The notes beneath the pieces were generated by a model, which did no database searches, was not told the origin of the DNA, and worked only from the letters and a program-made list of their open reading frames with translations. 64,000 bases of DNA, from positions 1,674,001 to 1,738,000 of the forward strand of contig OZ257128.1 in NCBI GenBank assembly GCA_965278945.1, in the 5' to 3' direction. Made by a program: the position numbers and the translations under genes. This DNA is from UBA10649 sp965278945. GTDB lineage: Bacteria; Actinomycetota; Actinomycetes; S36-B12. Positions 50,283 to 57,313 of this stretch are shown in pieces. Numbering within the stretch: the first letter of the stretch is position 1; every line of letters starts with the position of its first letter.

Positions 50283-53135
50283 TCAACTGCACCCCGAAGT
50301 GCTCCCGCAGCCCTCGCACACGTAGCACGAACCAGCGGCCCGCATCTTGATCCCGCAGGTCATGCACAGCGGCGCATCGGATGCGACGCCCGTGATCTCC
50401 TCCATCAGCTCGGCGCTGGAGTGCGCACGGCTTGTCTTGGGGAGCGGCTTCTCGATGATCTCGAGCACCTCCGCCTCGACCGCATCGTCGATCGAGACGT
50501 CCAGGTCCGCTGATGCGGCTGGTGCCTGATCGCCGTAGTTTCCTGCGACTGTGGCCGCGCGCTCGTCGGCGGTATGGATGCCGAGTCCTGCACGGGTCTC
50601 GTAGGGCAGGTAGTCCAGCGCCAGGCGGCGGAAGATGTAGTCCATGATCGACTGCGAGATCCGGATGTCCGGGTCGTCGGTCATGCCGGCCGGCTCGAAC
50701 CGCATGTTCACGAACTTGCTGACGAAGGCCTCGAGCGGCACGCCGTACTGCAGCGCGATGCTGATGGCGATCGAGAACGCGTCCATGACACCGGCCAGGG
50801 TCGAGCCCTGCTTGCCGAGCTTGAGGAAGACCTCACCCAGTCCGTTGTCGGGGTAGGAACCTGCGGTCATGTAGCCCTCGGCGCCGGCGACGGAGAAGCT
50901 CGTCGTGACCGACGGGCGGCTCTTGGGCAGGCGGTGGCGGATCGGCTGCCCGGCGAGTGCCGCGGCAACGGCCTCGGCGGTGACGTCGACGATCTCGTCG
51001 ACCTTCTTCGCCTTGGCATCGCTGAGCGGCTGGCCAACCTTGCAGTTGTCGCGGTAGATCGCCAGCGCCTTCAGGCCCATCTTCCAGCCCTCGAAGTAGA
51101 TCTCCTCGACCTCGTCGATGGTGGCGGTCTCGGGCATGTTGACGGTCTTGGAGATCGCGCCGGAGATGAACGGCTGCACCGCGGACATCATGCGCACGTG
51201 GCCCATCGGGGTGATGGCACGAGCGCCCATGGCGCAGTCGAAGACCGGGTAGTGCTCGAGCTTCAGTCCGGGGGCGTCGATGACATGGCCGTTCTCGCCG
51301 ATGTACTCGATGATCGCCTCGATGGTCTCCTCGGCGTAGCCCATGCGGCGCAGCGCACGCGGGATCGTCTGGTTGACGATCTGCATGGAGCCGCCGCCGA
51401 CGAGCTTCTTGAACTTCACCAGCGAGAAGTCCGGCTCGATGCCGGTCGTGTCGCAGTCCATCATGAAGCCGATGGTGCCGGTGGGCGCGAGGACCGAGGC
51501 CTGCGCATTGCGCCAGCCGTTCTTCTCGCCGATCTTGTTGCCCTCTTCCCAGGCCTTGTTGGCGAGCTTGAGCACGTCGCCGTCGAGGCTGGTCATGTGA
51601 CGGACGTTGTCGTTGGCCGCGGCGTGCTTGCGCATGACGCGCTTGTGCCCGTCGATGTTGCGGGCGTAGCCGTCGTACGGGCCGACGATGCCGGCGAGCT
51701 CGGCGCTGCGCTTGTAGGCCGTGCCCGTCATGAGGCTGCTGATCGCCGCCGCGAACGAGCGGCCGGCCTCGGAGTCGTACGGAAGGCCGGTGGCCATGAG
51801 CAGCGCGCCGAGGTTGGCGTAGCCGACGCCCAGCTGACGGTAGCGACGCGTGGTGTCGCCGATCGCCTCGGTCGGGAAGTCGGCGAAGCAGATGGAGATG
51901 TCCATCGCGGTGATGACGAACTCGACGGCCTTGGCGAACCGCACTCCGTCGAACGTGTCGTCGTCCTTGAGGAACGTCAGCAGGTTCAGCGAGGCCAGGT
52001 TGCACGAGGAGTTATCCAGGCTCATGTACTCCGAGCAGGGGTTGGACGCATTGATGCGACCGGTCTCGGGGTTGGTGTGCCAGTCGTTGATGATGTCGTC
52101 GTACTGGATGCCGGGATCCGCGCAGGCCCAGGCCGCCTCGGTCATGGTGCGGAACAGCTTTCGGGCGTCGACGGTCTCGATGACCGAGCCGTCCATCCGC
52201 GCGGTGAGGCCGAAGGGCTCGCCGTTCTCGACCGCGTGCATGAACAGGTCGGAGACGCGCACGGAGTTGTTCGCGTTCTGGTACTGCACGGACGTGATGT
52301 CCTTGCCGCCGAGGTCCATGTCGTAGCCGGCGTCGCGCAGGACGCGGATCTTGTCCTCCTCGCGCACCTTGGTCTCGATGAACTCCTCGATGTCGGGGTG
52401 GTCGACGTCGAGGACGACCATCTTCGCCGCGCGACGGGTGGCGCCGCCGGACTTGATGGTGCCCGCGGATGCGTCAGCACCGCGCATGAAGGAGACGGGG
52501 CCGGATGCGGTGCCGCCCGAGGACTTGAGCAGTTCCTTGCTGGAGCGGATGCGCGAGAGGTTCAGGCCAGCGCCCGATCCGCCCTTGAAGATCATGCCCT
52601 CCTCGCGGTACCAGTTGAGGATCGAGTCCATGGTGTCGTCGACGGCGAGGATGAAGCAGGCGCTGACCTGCTGCGGTGACACGGTGCCGACGTTGAACCA
52701 CACCGGTGAGTTGAAGCTGAACACCTGGTGAAGCAGCATGTAGGTGAGCTCGTGCTCGTAGATCTCCGCGTCCTGGTCGGTGCGGAAGTAGCCGTACTCG
52801 CGGCCGGCCTTGACGTAGGTCAGGACGACGCGGTCGAGCAGCTGCTTGAGGCTCCACTCGCGGCTGTCGGTTCCGACGGCGCCGCGGAAGTACTTGGTGG
52901 TGACGATCGTGGAGGCGTTGACGCTCCAGAAGTCGGGGAACTCCACCCCGCGCTGCTCGAAGACAACCTCGCCGGACTTCCAGTTGGTCTGGACGACGTC
53001 ACGGCGTTCCCAGGTCACGCCGTCATACGGATGCACGCCCTCGGTGGTGTACAGGCGCTCGATGACGAGGCCCTTGCCCTTCAGGGTGTTGTGAATGAAG
53101 GCCTCGGCTGCTGGGGCGCTGGTGTCGACGGACAT
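50283..53135 (-). CDS. nrdJ: Adenosylcobalamin-dependent (class II) ribonucleotide reductase
   Basis: 950 aa. Reduces ribonucleotides using vitamin B12, so oxygen tension does not matter. Signatures: FNSPVWFNVG, GGSGAGLNLSRIRSS, NASNPCSEYMSLDNSSCNLASLNL (active-site Cys and Asn), LAPTGTIGFMMDCDTTGIEPD, and the redox tail ending PLCMTCGIKMRAAGSCYVCEGCGS. ATG at 53135 with AAAGG nine bases ahead; the frame stays open upstream into nrdR but that part is low-complexity Arg/Ser and not coding. Lies 25 bases after nrdR in one operon. No B12 riboswitch seen. Confidence 0.96.
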   Translation of the reverse strand: MSVDTSAPAAEAFIHNTLKGKGLVIERLYTTEGVHPYDGVTWERRDVVQTNWKSGEVVFEQRGVEFPDFWSVNASTIVTTKYFRGAVGTDSREWSLKQLLDRVVLTYVKAGREYGYFRTDQDAEIYEHELTYMLLHQVFSFNSPVWFNVGTVSPQQVSACFILAVDDTMDSILNWYREEGMIFKGGSGAGLNLSRIRSSKELLKSSGGTASGPVSFMRGADASAGTIKSGGATRRAAKMVVLDVDHPDIEEFIETKVREEDKIRVLRDAGYDMDLGGKDITSVQYQNANNSVRVSDLFMHAVENGEPFGLTARMDGSVIETVDARKLFRTMTEAAWACADPGIQYDDIINDWHTNPETGRINASNPCSEYMSLDNSSCNLASLNLLTFLKDDDTFDGVRFAKAVEFVITAMDISICFADFPTEAIGDTTRRYRQLGVGYANLGALLMATGLPYDSEAGRSFAAAISSLMTGTAYKRSAELAGIVGPYDGYARNIDGHKRVMRKHAAANDNVRHMTSLDGDVLKLANKAWEEGNKIGEKNGWRNAQASVLAPTGTIGFMMDCDTTGIEPDFSLVKFKKLVGGGSMQIVNQTIPRALRRMGYAEETIEAIIEYIGENGHVIDAPGLKLEHYPVFDCAMGARAITPMGHVRMMSAVQPFISGAISKTVNMPETATIDEVEEIYFEGWKMGLKALAIYRDNCKVGQPLSDAKAKKVDEIVDVTAEAVAAALAGQPIRHRLPKSRPSVTTSFSVAGAEGYMTAGSYPDNGLGEVFLKLGKQGSTLAGVMDAFSIAISIALQYGVPLEAFVSKFVNMRFEPAGMTDDPDIRISQSIMDYIFRRLALDYLPYETRAGLGIHTADERAATVAGNYGDQAPAASADLDVSIDDAVEAEVLEIIEKPLPKTSRAHSSAELMEEITGVASDAPLCMTCGIKMRAAGSCYVCEGCGSTSGCS

Positions 53136-53160
53136 GGGTGTTGCCTTTCTTAGGAGCGGA

Positions 53161-53703
53161 TTACCGGGAGTGGGAAGTTGAGGGGTCGTGCGTGACCTGC
53201 GGGTCGAGCTGATCTGACGTCTGGGAAGTCGTGTCGTGCGGCTCACGGCCGGTGGGCTCGCCCTCGGCGCGCAGGAGCGCGATCTCGGCCTCGAAGTCCT
53301 CGAGGTTGTCGAAGGAGCGGTAGACGGACGCGAATCGGAGGTAGGCCACCTCGTCGAGCTCACGTAGTGGGCCGAGGATGGCCAGACCGATCTCCATCGC
53401 GGGGATCTCGGCGCTGCCGGTGGCGCGGACGGTGTCCTCCACCTGCTGTGCGAGCAGCGCGAGGTCGTCGTCGTTGACCGGTCGGCCCTGGCAGGCCTTG
53501 CGGACTCCGCTGACCACCTTCGAGCGGCTGAACGGCTCGGTGACGCCCGAGCGCTTGACCACGTACAGGACCGAAGTCTCCGCCGTGGTGAAGCGACGGC
53601 CGCAGCCCGAGCACTCGCGGCGGCGGCGGATGGCCAGGCCATCGTCGATCGCCCGGGAGTCCACGACCCGTGAATCGTCTTCCTTGCAGAACGGACAGCG
53701 CAT
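53161..53703 (-). CDS. nrdR: Transcriptional repressor NrdR
   Basis: 180 aa. Zinc ribbon with C3, C6, C31, C34 (CPFC and CSGC) followed by an ATP-cone (residues ~49-138: VTEPFSRSKVVSGVRKACQGRPVNDDDLALLAQQVEDTVRATG). Senses ATP/dATP and represses ribonucleotide reductase genes. The C-terminal ~25 residues are a Ser/Thr/Gln tail. It heads the nrdR-nrdJ operon and likely represses its own promoter, where palindromes at 53822-53854 may be operators. Confidence 0.96.
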   Translation of the reverse strand: MRCPFCKEDDSRVVDSRAIDDGLAIRRRRECSGCGRRFTTAETSVLYVVKRSGVTEPFSRSKVVSGVRKACQGRPVNDDDLALLAQQVEDTVRATGSAEIPAMEIGLAILGPLRELDEVAYLRFASVYRSFDNLEDFEAEIALLRAEGEPTGREPHDTTSQTSDQLDPQVTHDPSTSHSR

Positions 53704-53776
53704 CAGTGGAACCTCCCGTCACTCTCGTCACATCCGTGTCGCCACTTGTGCCCTGCTGTGGATCCAGCTGGGGATG

Positions 53777-53854
53777 ACCTGTGGGCAACCTGTAGAGGCA
53801 GAGACACAACCTGTGGATGAATCACAAGCATGTGACTACTACATCTAGGGGTAG
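53777..53854 (-). promoter_or_regulatory. Candidate control region of nrdR-nrdJ
   Basis: Holds an imperfect palindrome CTACTACATCTAGGGGTAG (53836-53854) like actinobacterial NrdR boxes, an adjacent palindrome TCACAAGCATGTGA (53822-53835), and three ACCTGTRG repeats beginning at 53777, 53788 and 53809, i.e. spaced 11 and 21 bases. On the minus strand the last reads TCATCCACAGG, one base from a DnaA box. Assignment to NrdR or DnaA is inference. Confidence 0.4.
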
Positions 53855-53951
53855 CAACGTACTCCTGCGCTCTGACATTCCGCAAGGGTTGGCACCCGCG
53901 TGTCGCGGCTAATCCGCGGCTCGCCAGTCCTGCGGCGAGGCTCGGTGGTGA

Positions 53952-54344
53952 CTAGCGGAAGGCGGGAACGACGATCGACTGGCCGGCGACGACGGTGGTG
54001 TCGCCGAGCCCATTCAGGTTGCGAATCAACGAGATCGTCTCGCGCGGGTCGACGCCCGGCGCGATCGCCTCGGCGATCTGCCACAGGCTCTCCCCCGGCT
54101 GCACGACGACAACACCGGTTGCCCGGCCCTGGTCGGCAAGTGACGTGCCGGCGTCGGCGGAGAACCGGCCGGACGCGATCACGGCGATCAGCAGGAACAT
54201 CGAGCTGGCGAACATCAGGACGATCCGGCCGCGCCGGGTTAGGCGCAGGCCCGAGGTCGACGCCGAGGTCGAGCGGGCCGCGGGCTGCTGCCGAGCCTGG
54301 CGACGAGCCGGGCGGGCGGCGGGGAAGGGAGCCGCGATAGCCAT
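53952..54344 (-). CDS. LysM membrane protein, likely SOS-induced division inhibitor
   Basis: 130 aa. A basic Ala/Arg/Gln-rich cytoplasmic N-terminus (~38 residues), one helix (IVLMFASSMFLLIAVIASG, ~40-58), and an extracellular LysM domain (VVVVQPGESLWQIAEAIAPGVDPRETISLIRNLNGLG...VAGQSIVVP). Size, topology and position divergent from lexA match Mycobacterium Rv2719c/ChiZ and Corynebacterium DivS, which block septation during SOS. Three SOS boxes lie in the shared upstream region. Confidence 0.85.
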   Translation of the reverse strand: MAIAAPFPAARPARRQARQQPAARSTSASTSGLRLTRRGRIVLMFASSMFLLIAVIASGRFSADAGTSLADQGRATGVVVVQPGESLWQIAEAIAPGVDPRETISLIRNLNGLGDTTVVAGQSIVVPAFR

Positions 54345-54374
54345 GTCAGTGCCTTTCTACGATTCGAGTGTCAG

Positions 54375-54390
54375 TCGAACGGGCGTTCGA
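54375..54390. promoter_or_regulatory. SOS box 1
   Basis: TCGAACGGGCGTTCGA, a perfect inverted repeat of the actinobacterial LexA site (TCGAAC-N4-GTTCGA), 31 bases before the LysM gene start. It abuts a second box. Confidence 0.88.
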
Positions 54391-54406
54391 TCGAACGCAT
54401 GTACGA
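54391..54406. promoter_or_regulatory. SOS box 2, abutting box 1
   Basis: TCGAACGCATGTACGA, one mismatch from a perfect LexA site. It begins at the base after box 1 ends, so the two dimers would bind side by side at the promoter of the LysM gene. Confidence 0.75.
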
Positions 54407-54441
54407 TTTGTAGCACTTTGGTAGCGACACGTCCAGCACCG

Positions 54442-54459
54442 TTCGAACATATGTTTGAA
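54442..54459. promoter_or_regulatory. SOS box 3, on the lexA side
   Basis: TTCGAACATATGTTTGAA, an 18-base palindrome with one mismatched pair and a core close to the CGAACATATGTTCG optimum. It lies 118 bases before the lexA start and is placed to autoregulate lexA. Confidence 0.85.
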
Positions 54460-54576
54460 ATTTCGTCCGTGTCTGGCTACCTTTGCGACACGAAGATTGA
54501 CGATGGGGTCTGACTACCGGACGGGCTGGTGCCCGTCAGACCGGTGTGCTGGACCCCCGGATGAGGGGACGAACCC

Positions 54577-55308
54577 GTGGTCGCACGAGTCACCGAACTG
54601 CCCGATGGACCGCCCGACGAGACCGGCCTGACCCCTCGCCAGCGCGCCGTCCTGGCCGTCATCCGCGACACCGTCGAGCAGCGCGGCTACCCGCCGAGCG
54701 TCCGGGAGATCGGCGAGGGCGTGGGGCTGACCTCCCCCAGCAGCGTCGCCCACCAGCTGACCACCCTCGAGCGCCTGGGCTGGCTGCGCCGCGACCCGAA
54801 CCGCCCGCGCGCCCTGGTCGTCGCCGATCCGGCCGACATGCCTACCGCGGCGCGCCCGGACTCACCTCTCGAGGGTGCCGCTCGCCTGCGAGTCGTCCCG
54901 ATGCTCGATGACCCCGCGGAGTCCAACCAGCCCGTGCCCGCCTTCATCCCGGTGCTGGGCAGGATTGCCGCCGGCGGCCCGATCCTCGCCGAGCAGGAGG
55001 TCGAGGCGGTCTTCCCGCTCCCCCGCGAACTGGTCGGCGAGGGCGAGCTGTTCATGCTCCGCGTCGTCGGCGACTCGATGATCGACGCGGCGATCTGCGA
55101 CGGCGACTGGGTGGTCGTGCGCCAGCAGAACAGCGCGGAGAACGGCGACATCGTCGCGGCGCTCCTCGACGACGAGGCCACGGTCAAGACCTTCAAGCGC
55201 AGCGACGGCCACGTGTGGCTCATGCCGCACAATCCGGCCTACACCCCTATCCTGGGCGACCACGCCACGGTGATGGGCAAGGTCGTCACCGTCCTGCGCC
55301 GCCTCTAG
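54577..55308 (+). CDS. lexA: SOS repressor LexA
   Basis: 243 aa. Winged helix at residues ~18-80 (LTPRQRAVLAVIRDTVEQRGYPPSVREIGEGVGLTSPSSVAHQLTTLERLGWL). Self-cleavage site A132-G133 in GRIAAGGPI, catalytic S167 in VVGDSMIDAAI and K204 in TVKTFKR are intact. GTG start with GAGGGGAC six bases ahead. Divergent from the LysM gene; its own promoter region carries SOS box 3. Confidence 0.97.
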   Translation: MVARVTELPDGPPDETGLTPRQRAVLAVIRDTVEQRGYPPSVREIGEGVGLTSPSSVAHQLTTLERLGWLRRDPNRPRALVVADPADMPTAARPDSPLEGAARLRVVPMLDDPAESNQPVPAFIPVLGRIAAGGPILAEQEVEAVFPLPRELVGEGELFMLRVVGDSMIDAAICDGDWVVVRQQNSAENGDIVAALLDDEATVKTFKRSDGHVWLMPHNPAYTPILGDHATVMGKVVTVLRRL

Positions 55309-55329
55309 AAGCTTCTTTCCTCGCATGAC

Positions 55330-55367
55330 TTGACCGGTAAAGTCGCATCGGCTACTGTACCGGTATA
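55330..55367 (+). promoter_or_regulatory. Promoter and candidate operator of the LacI-family gene
   Basis: TTGACC (55330-55335), 17 bases, TACTGT (55353-55358) form a good sigma-A promoter. ACCGGTA overlaps the -35 box (55333-55339) and TACCGGT (55358-55364) follows the -10 box, an inverted pair whose cores are themselves palindromes. This fits autorepression by the LacI-type protein. Confidence 0.6.
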
Positions 55368-55381
55368 GCGAGGAGGTGCAC

Positions 55382-56470
55382 ATGGCCACGAAGGTCACCC
55401 TGGCGACGATCGCCGAGGCGGTAGGCGTCAGCCGCATGACGGTGTCGAACGCCTACTCCCGGCCCGACCAGCTGTCCGCGGACCTGCGCGAGCGGATCCT
55501 GGCGACGGCGGCCGAGCTCGGATACTGCGGTCCCGACCCGGTGGCCCGTGCCCAGTCCCTCGGCCGCACCGACACCGTCGGCGTGCTGTTCACCGATCGC
55601 CTGACGTACGCCTTCACCGACGAGTTCGCCGGCCGCTTCCTGTCGGGAGTGGCCAGCGTCCTCGAGCAGGCCGGGCTCGCCCTGTCGGTGCTGTCCAGCC
55701 CGCGCGACGAGCTGGTCGACGCCGGCGCGGTCGCCACCGCGATGATCGACGGCCTGATCGTCTACAGCGTCGATGCTCACTCCCCCGGCCTGGCCGCGGC
55801 CCGGCGTCGCAACCTGCCGCTCGTCTTCGCCGACCAGGCACCCGAGCCGGGCATCGCGTCGGTCCTCGTCGACGACCGCGGCGGCGCACGCGCGGCCGCG
55901 ACCTACCTGCGCGACCTCGGCCATACACAGGTCGCCATGATCACCGGTGTCGTCGACGCCCCCGCTGGCATCGTCGAGATCGACTCGCCGCCCGCGCACC
56001 ACGTCGCCGGCGAGCGACTTGCCGGCTGGCGCGAGGGCCTTGGCCCGTCGATCCTCGAGACCTCCGTGGTCGTCAACGTGCCGTGGAACCGACGCGAGCA
56101 CGGTCGCGAGGCGGTCGGCCAGGTCCTCGAGGCCGGCCTCGACCCCACTGCTTATCTCTGCCTGACCGACCTCATCGCACTCGGCGTGATCGACGGCCTG
56201 CGCGAGCGCGGACTCCGCGTTCCCGAGGACGTGTCGGTCATCGGCTTCGACGACAGCACCGCCTCCCAGACCTCCATTCCCCCGCTCACCACCGTGCGGC
56301 AGCCCCAGGTTGCCAAGGGAGAGTCGGCCGCGCTTCTGCTCATGCAGCGGCTCGGCATCGACCTTCCCTCGTCCATGACGCCTCCGGTCCTCACCGACGG
56401 ATCCGTCCTGCTCGACACCGAACTCATCGTCCGAGACAGCACCGCCCGAATTGGAGACAGCCATGTATGA
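55382..56470 (+). CDS. LacI-family transcriptional regulator
   Basis: 362 aa. Helix-turn-helix TLATIAEAVGVSRMTVSNAYSRPDQLSADLRERILATAAELGY, with the hinge GPDPVARAQSLGRTDTVGVLF, then the periplasmic-binding-type sugar domain (VSVIGFDDSTASQTSIPPLTTVRQP). ATG at 55382 has GAGGAGG six bases upstream; the GTG at 55376 would be inside that site. No sugar-uptake genes adjoin it, so its targets are unknown; the operator-like pair just upstream suggests autoregulation. Overlaps a 70-aa ORF by 8 bases. Confidence 0.93.
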   Translation: MATKVTLATIAEAVGVSRMTVSNAYSRPDQLSADLRERILATAAELGYCGPDPVARAQSLGRTDTVGVLFTDRLTYAFTDEFAGRFLSGVASVLEQAGLALSVLSSPRDELVDAGAVATAMIDGLIVYSVDAHSPGLAAARRRNLPLVFADQAPEPGIASVLVDDRGGARAAATYLRDLGHTQVAMITGVVDAPAGIVEIDSPPAHHVAGERLAGWREGLGPSILETSVVVNVPWNRREHGREAVGQVLEAGLDPTAYLCLTDLIALGVIDGLRERGLRVPEDVSVIGFDDSTASQTSIPPLTTVRQPQVAKGESAALLLMQRLGIDLPSSMTPPVLTDGSVLLDTELIVRDSTARIGDSHV

Positions 56471-56675
56471 CCACATCCCGCACCTGATCGACATGGCCGC
56501 CCTGCTCGTCAACGCGCACAGCGCCCTGCCTAACGCTCCCCAGGTCGAGCCTGTTGCCCGCTTCGCGCGGACCCGCAACGCGAGTGCGTCCGTTCTCGCT
56601 CGCCTGGCCGCTCGGCTTGATCGCGCATCGGTGCGCGTTTCACCGGTCCGCTCGCAGACCTGCGTCAGCGCCTAG
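56463..56675 (+). CDS. 70-aa hypothetical protein coupled to the LacI-family gene
   Basis: Starts MYDHIPHLIDMAALLVNAHS inside the last codons of the regulator gene (8-base overlap) and continues as an Ala/Arg/Val-rich basic segment ending SQTCVSA. No domain recognised. The coupling makes expression likely. Its stop overlaps the convergent vapC stop by 4 bases. Confidence 0.5.
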   Translation: MYDHIPHLIDMAALLVNAHSALPNAPQVEPVARFARTRNASASVLARLAARLDRASVRVSPVRSQTCVSA

Positions 56676-57079
56676 GGAATCCAGCGCTCCTGGCGCAGGC
56701 CCGTGGCTTCGGCAATTCGTTCGAAGTCGACGTCGTCGTGCACCACAACGACGTCGTCATGCCGAAGCGCAATTGCTGCGATGAGGCAATCGATCATGGA
56801 TCCCACAGTGTGGCCCTGCGCGCGAGTTGCACGCCGGATTGCCGCGGCACTTCGGAAGTCCACGTTGGCGTCGATGTCGACCGCGGGAATCGAGTTCACG
56901 AGCGCATCGATCGCCGTCACCTGACGGGCCGACGAACCAGCGAGAAGTTCCATTGCTACTGGCTCGCACATGACGAGTTCTCCTCGAGCACGAACCTCGA
57001 CGAGCCGCTCCGTCTGCGACGCGCTGCCGCGCAGGTGAGCGATCCACACGGACGAATCCGCGAGAAGCCGAGCTACCAC
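56672..57079 (-). CDS. vapC: VapC-type PIN-domain toxin RNase
   Basis: 135 aa. PIN acidic residues are D8 (LLADSSVWI), E44 (EPVAMELLAG), D97 (GSMIDCLIAAIAL) and the HDDVDFERIA cluster (D116/D118). Such toxins cut tRNA or rRNA at defined sites. GTG start overlaps the vapB stop by 7 bases, the usual coupled order. It separates lexA/lacI from dinG-hflX and may be a late arrival. Confidence 0.92.
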   Translation of the reverse strand: MVARLLADSSVWIAHLRGSASQTERLVEVRARGELVMCEPVAMELLAGSSARQVTAIDALVNSIPAVDIDANVDFRSAAAIRRATRAQGHTVGSMIDCLIAAIALRHDDVVVVHDDVDFERIAEATGLRQERWIP

Positions 57080-57282
57080 GGCGCGCTGGCCGCGTGCTCG
57101 TCACTGTCGCCGGGGCCTTCCCACCCAAGTCCCGCAGTCGCATAGATCGCGCTCGTGTCGGACGCGGAACTGAGCAGGCGCCTAAGAGCGAACTCGACGG
57201 CACTCTTCTTGGTCGGAAGGTCGTAGCGGCTCATGCACGCCGCGATCAGTTCGTCGTCGATGTCGATGTTAGTTCTGGACAT
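57073..57282 (-). CDS. vapB: VapB-type antitoxin
   Basis: 69 aa from the ATG at 57282. MSRTNIDIDDELIAACMSRYDLPTKKSAVEFALRRLL is the ribbon-helix-helix DNA-binding part of the VapB_antitoxin (PF09957) family; the tail includes GLGWEGPGDSDEHA, the toxin-binding end that often carries a GxGWEG motif. It should bind VapC and repress the operon through the palindrome overlapping its own start. Confidence 0.9.
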   Translation of the reverse strand: MSRTNIDIDDELIAACMSRYDLPTKKSAVEFALRRLLSSASDTSAIYATAGLGWEGPGDSDEHAASAPW

Positions 57283-57311
57283 ACACACATGATACACCCG
57301 TGATGTGTATG
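57280..57311 (-). promoter_or_regulatory. Candidate VapB operator overlapping the vapB start
   Basis: CATACACA (57280-57287) and TGTGTATG (57304-57311) form an inverted repeat; the CAT of the first arm is the vapB start codon complement. TATCAT between the arms could be a -10 box, which would make the transcript nearly leaderless. Confidence 0.55.
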
Positions 57312-57313
57312 TC

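Noticed and set aside
50574..52679. 701-aa plus-strand ORF over nrdJ
   Set aside because: Antisense shadow of the highly conserved nrdJ; composition is Val/Gly/Asp/His-biased without motifs.
53136..53642. N-terminal extension that would make NrdJ 1119 aa
   Set aside because: The extra segment is low-complexity Arg/Ser/Pro sequence lying in another frame of nrdR; a ribosome-site-backed ATG at 53135 starts the true protein.
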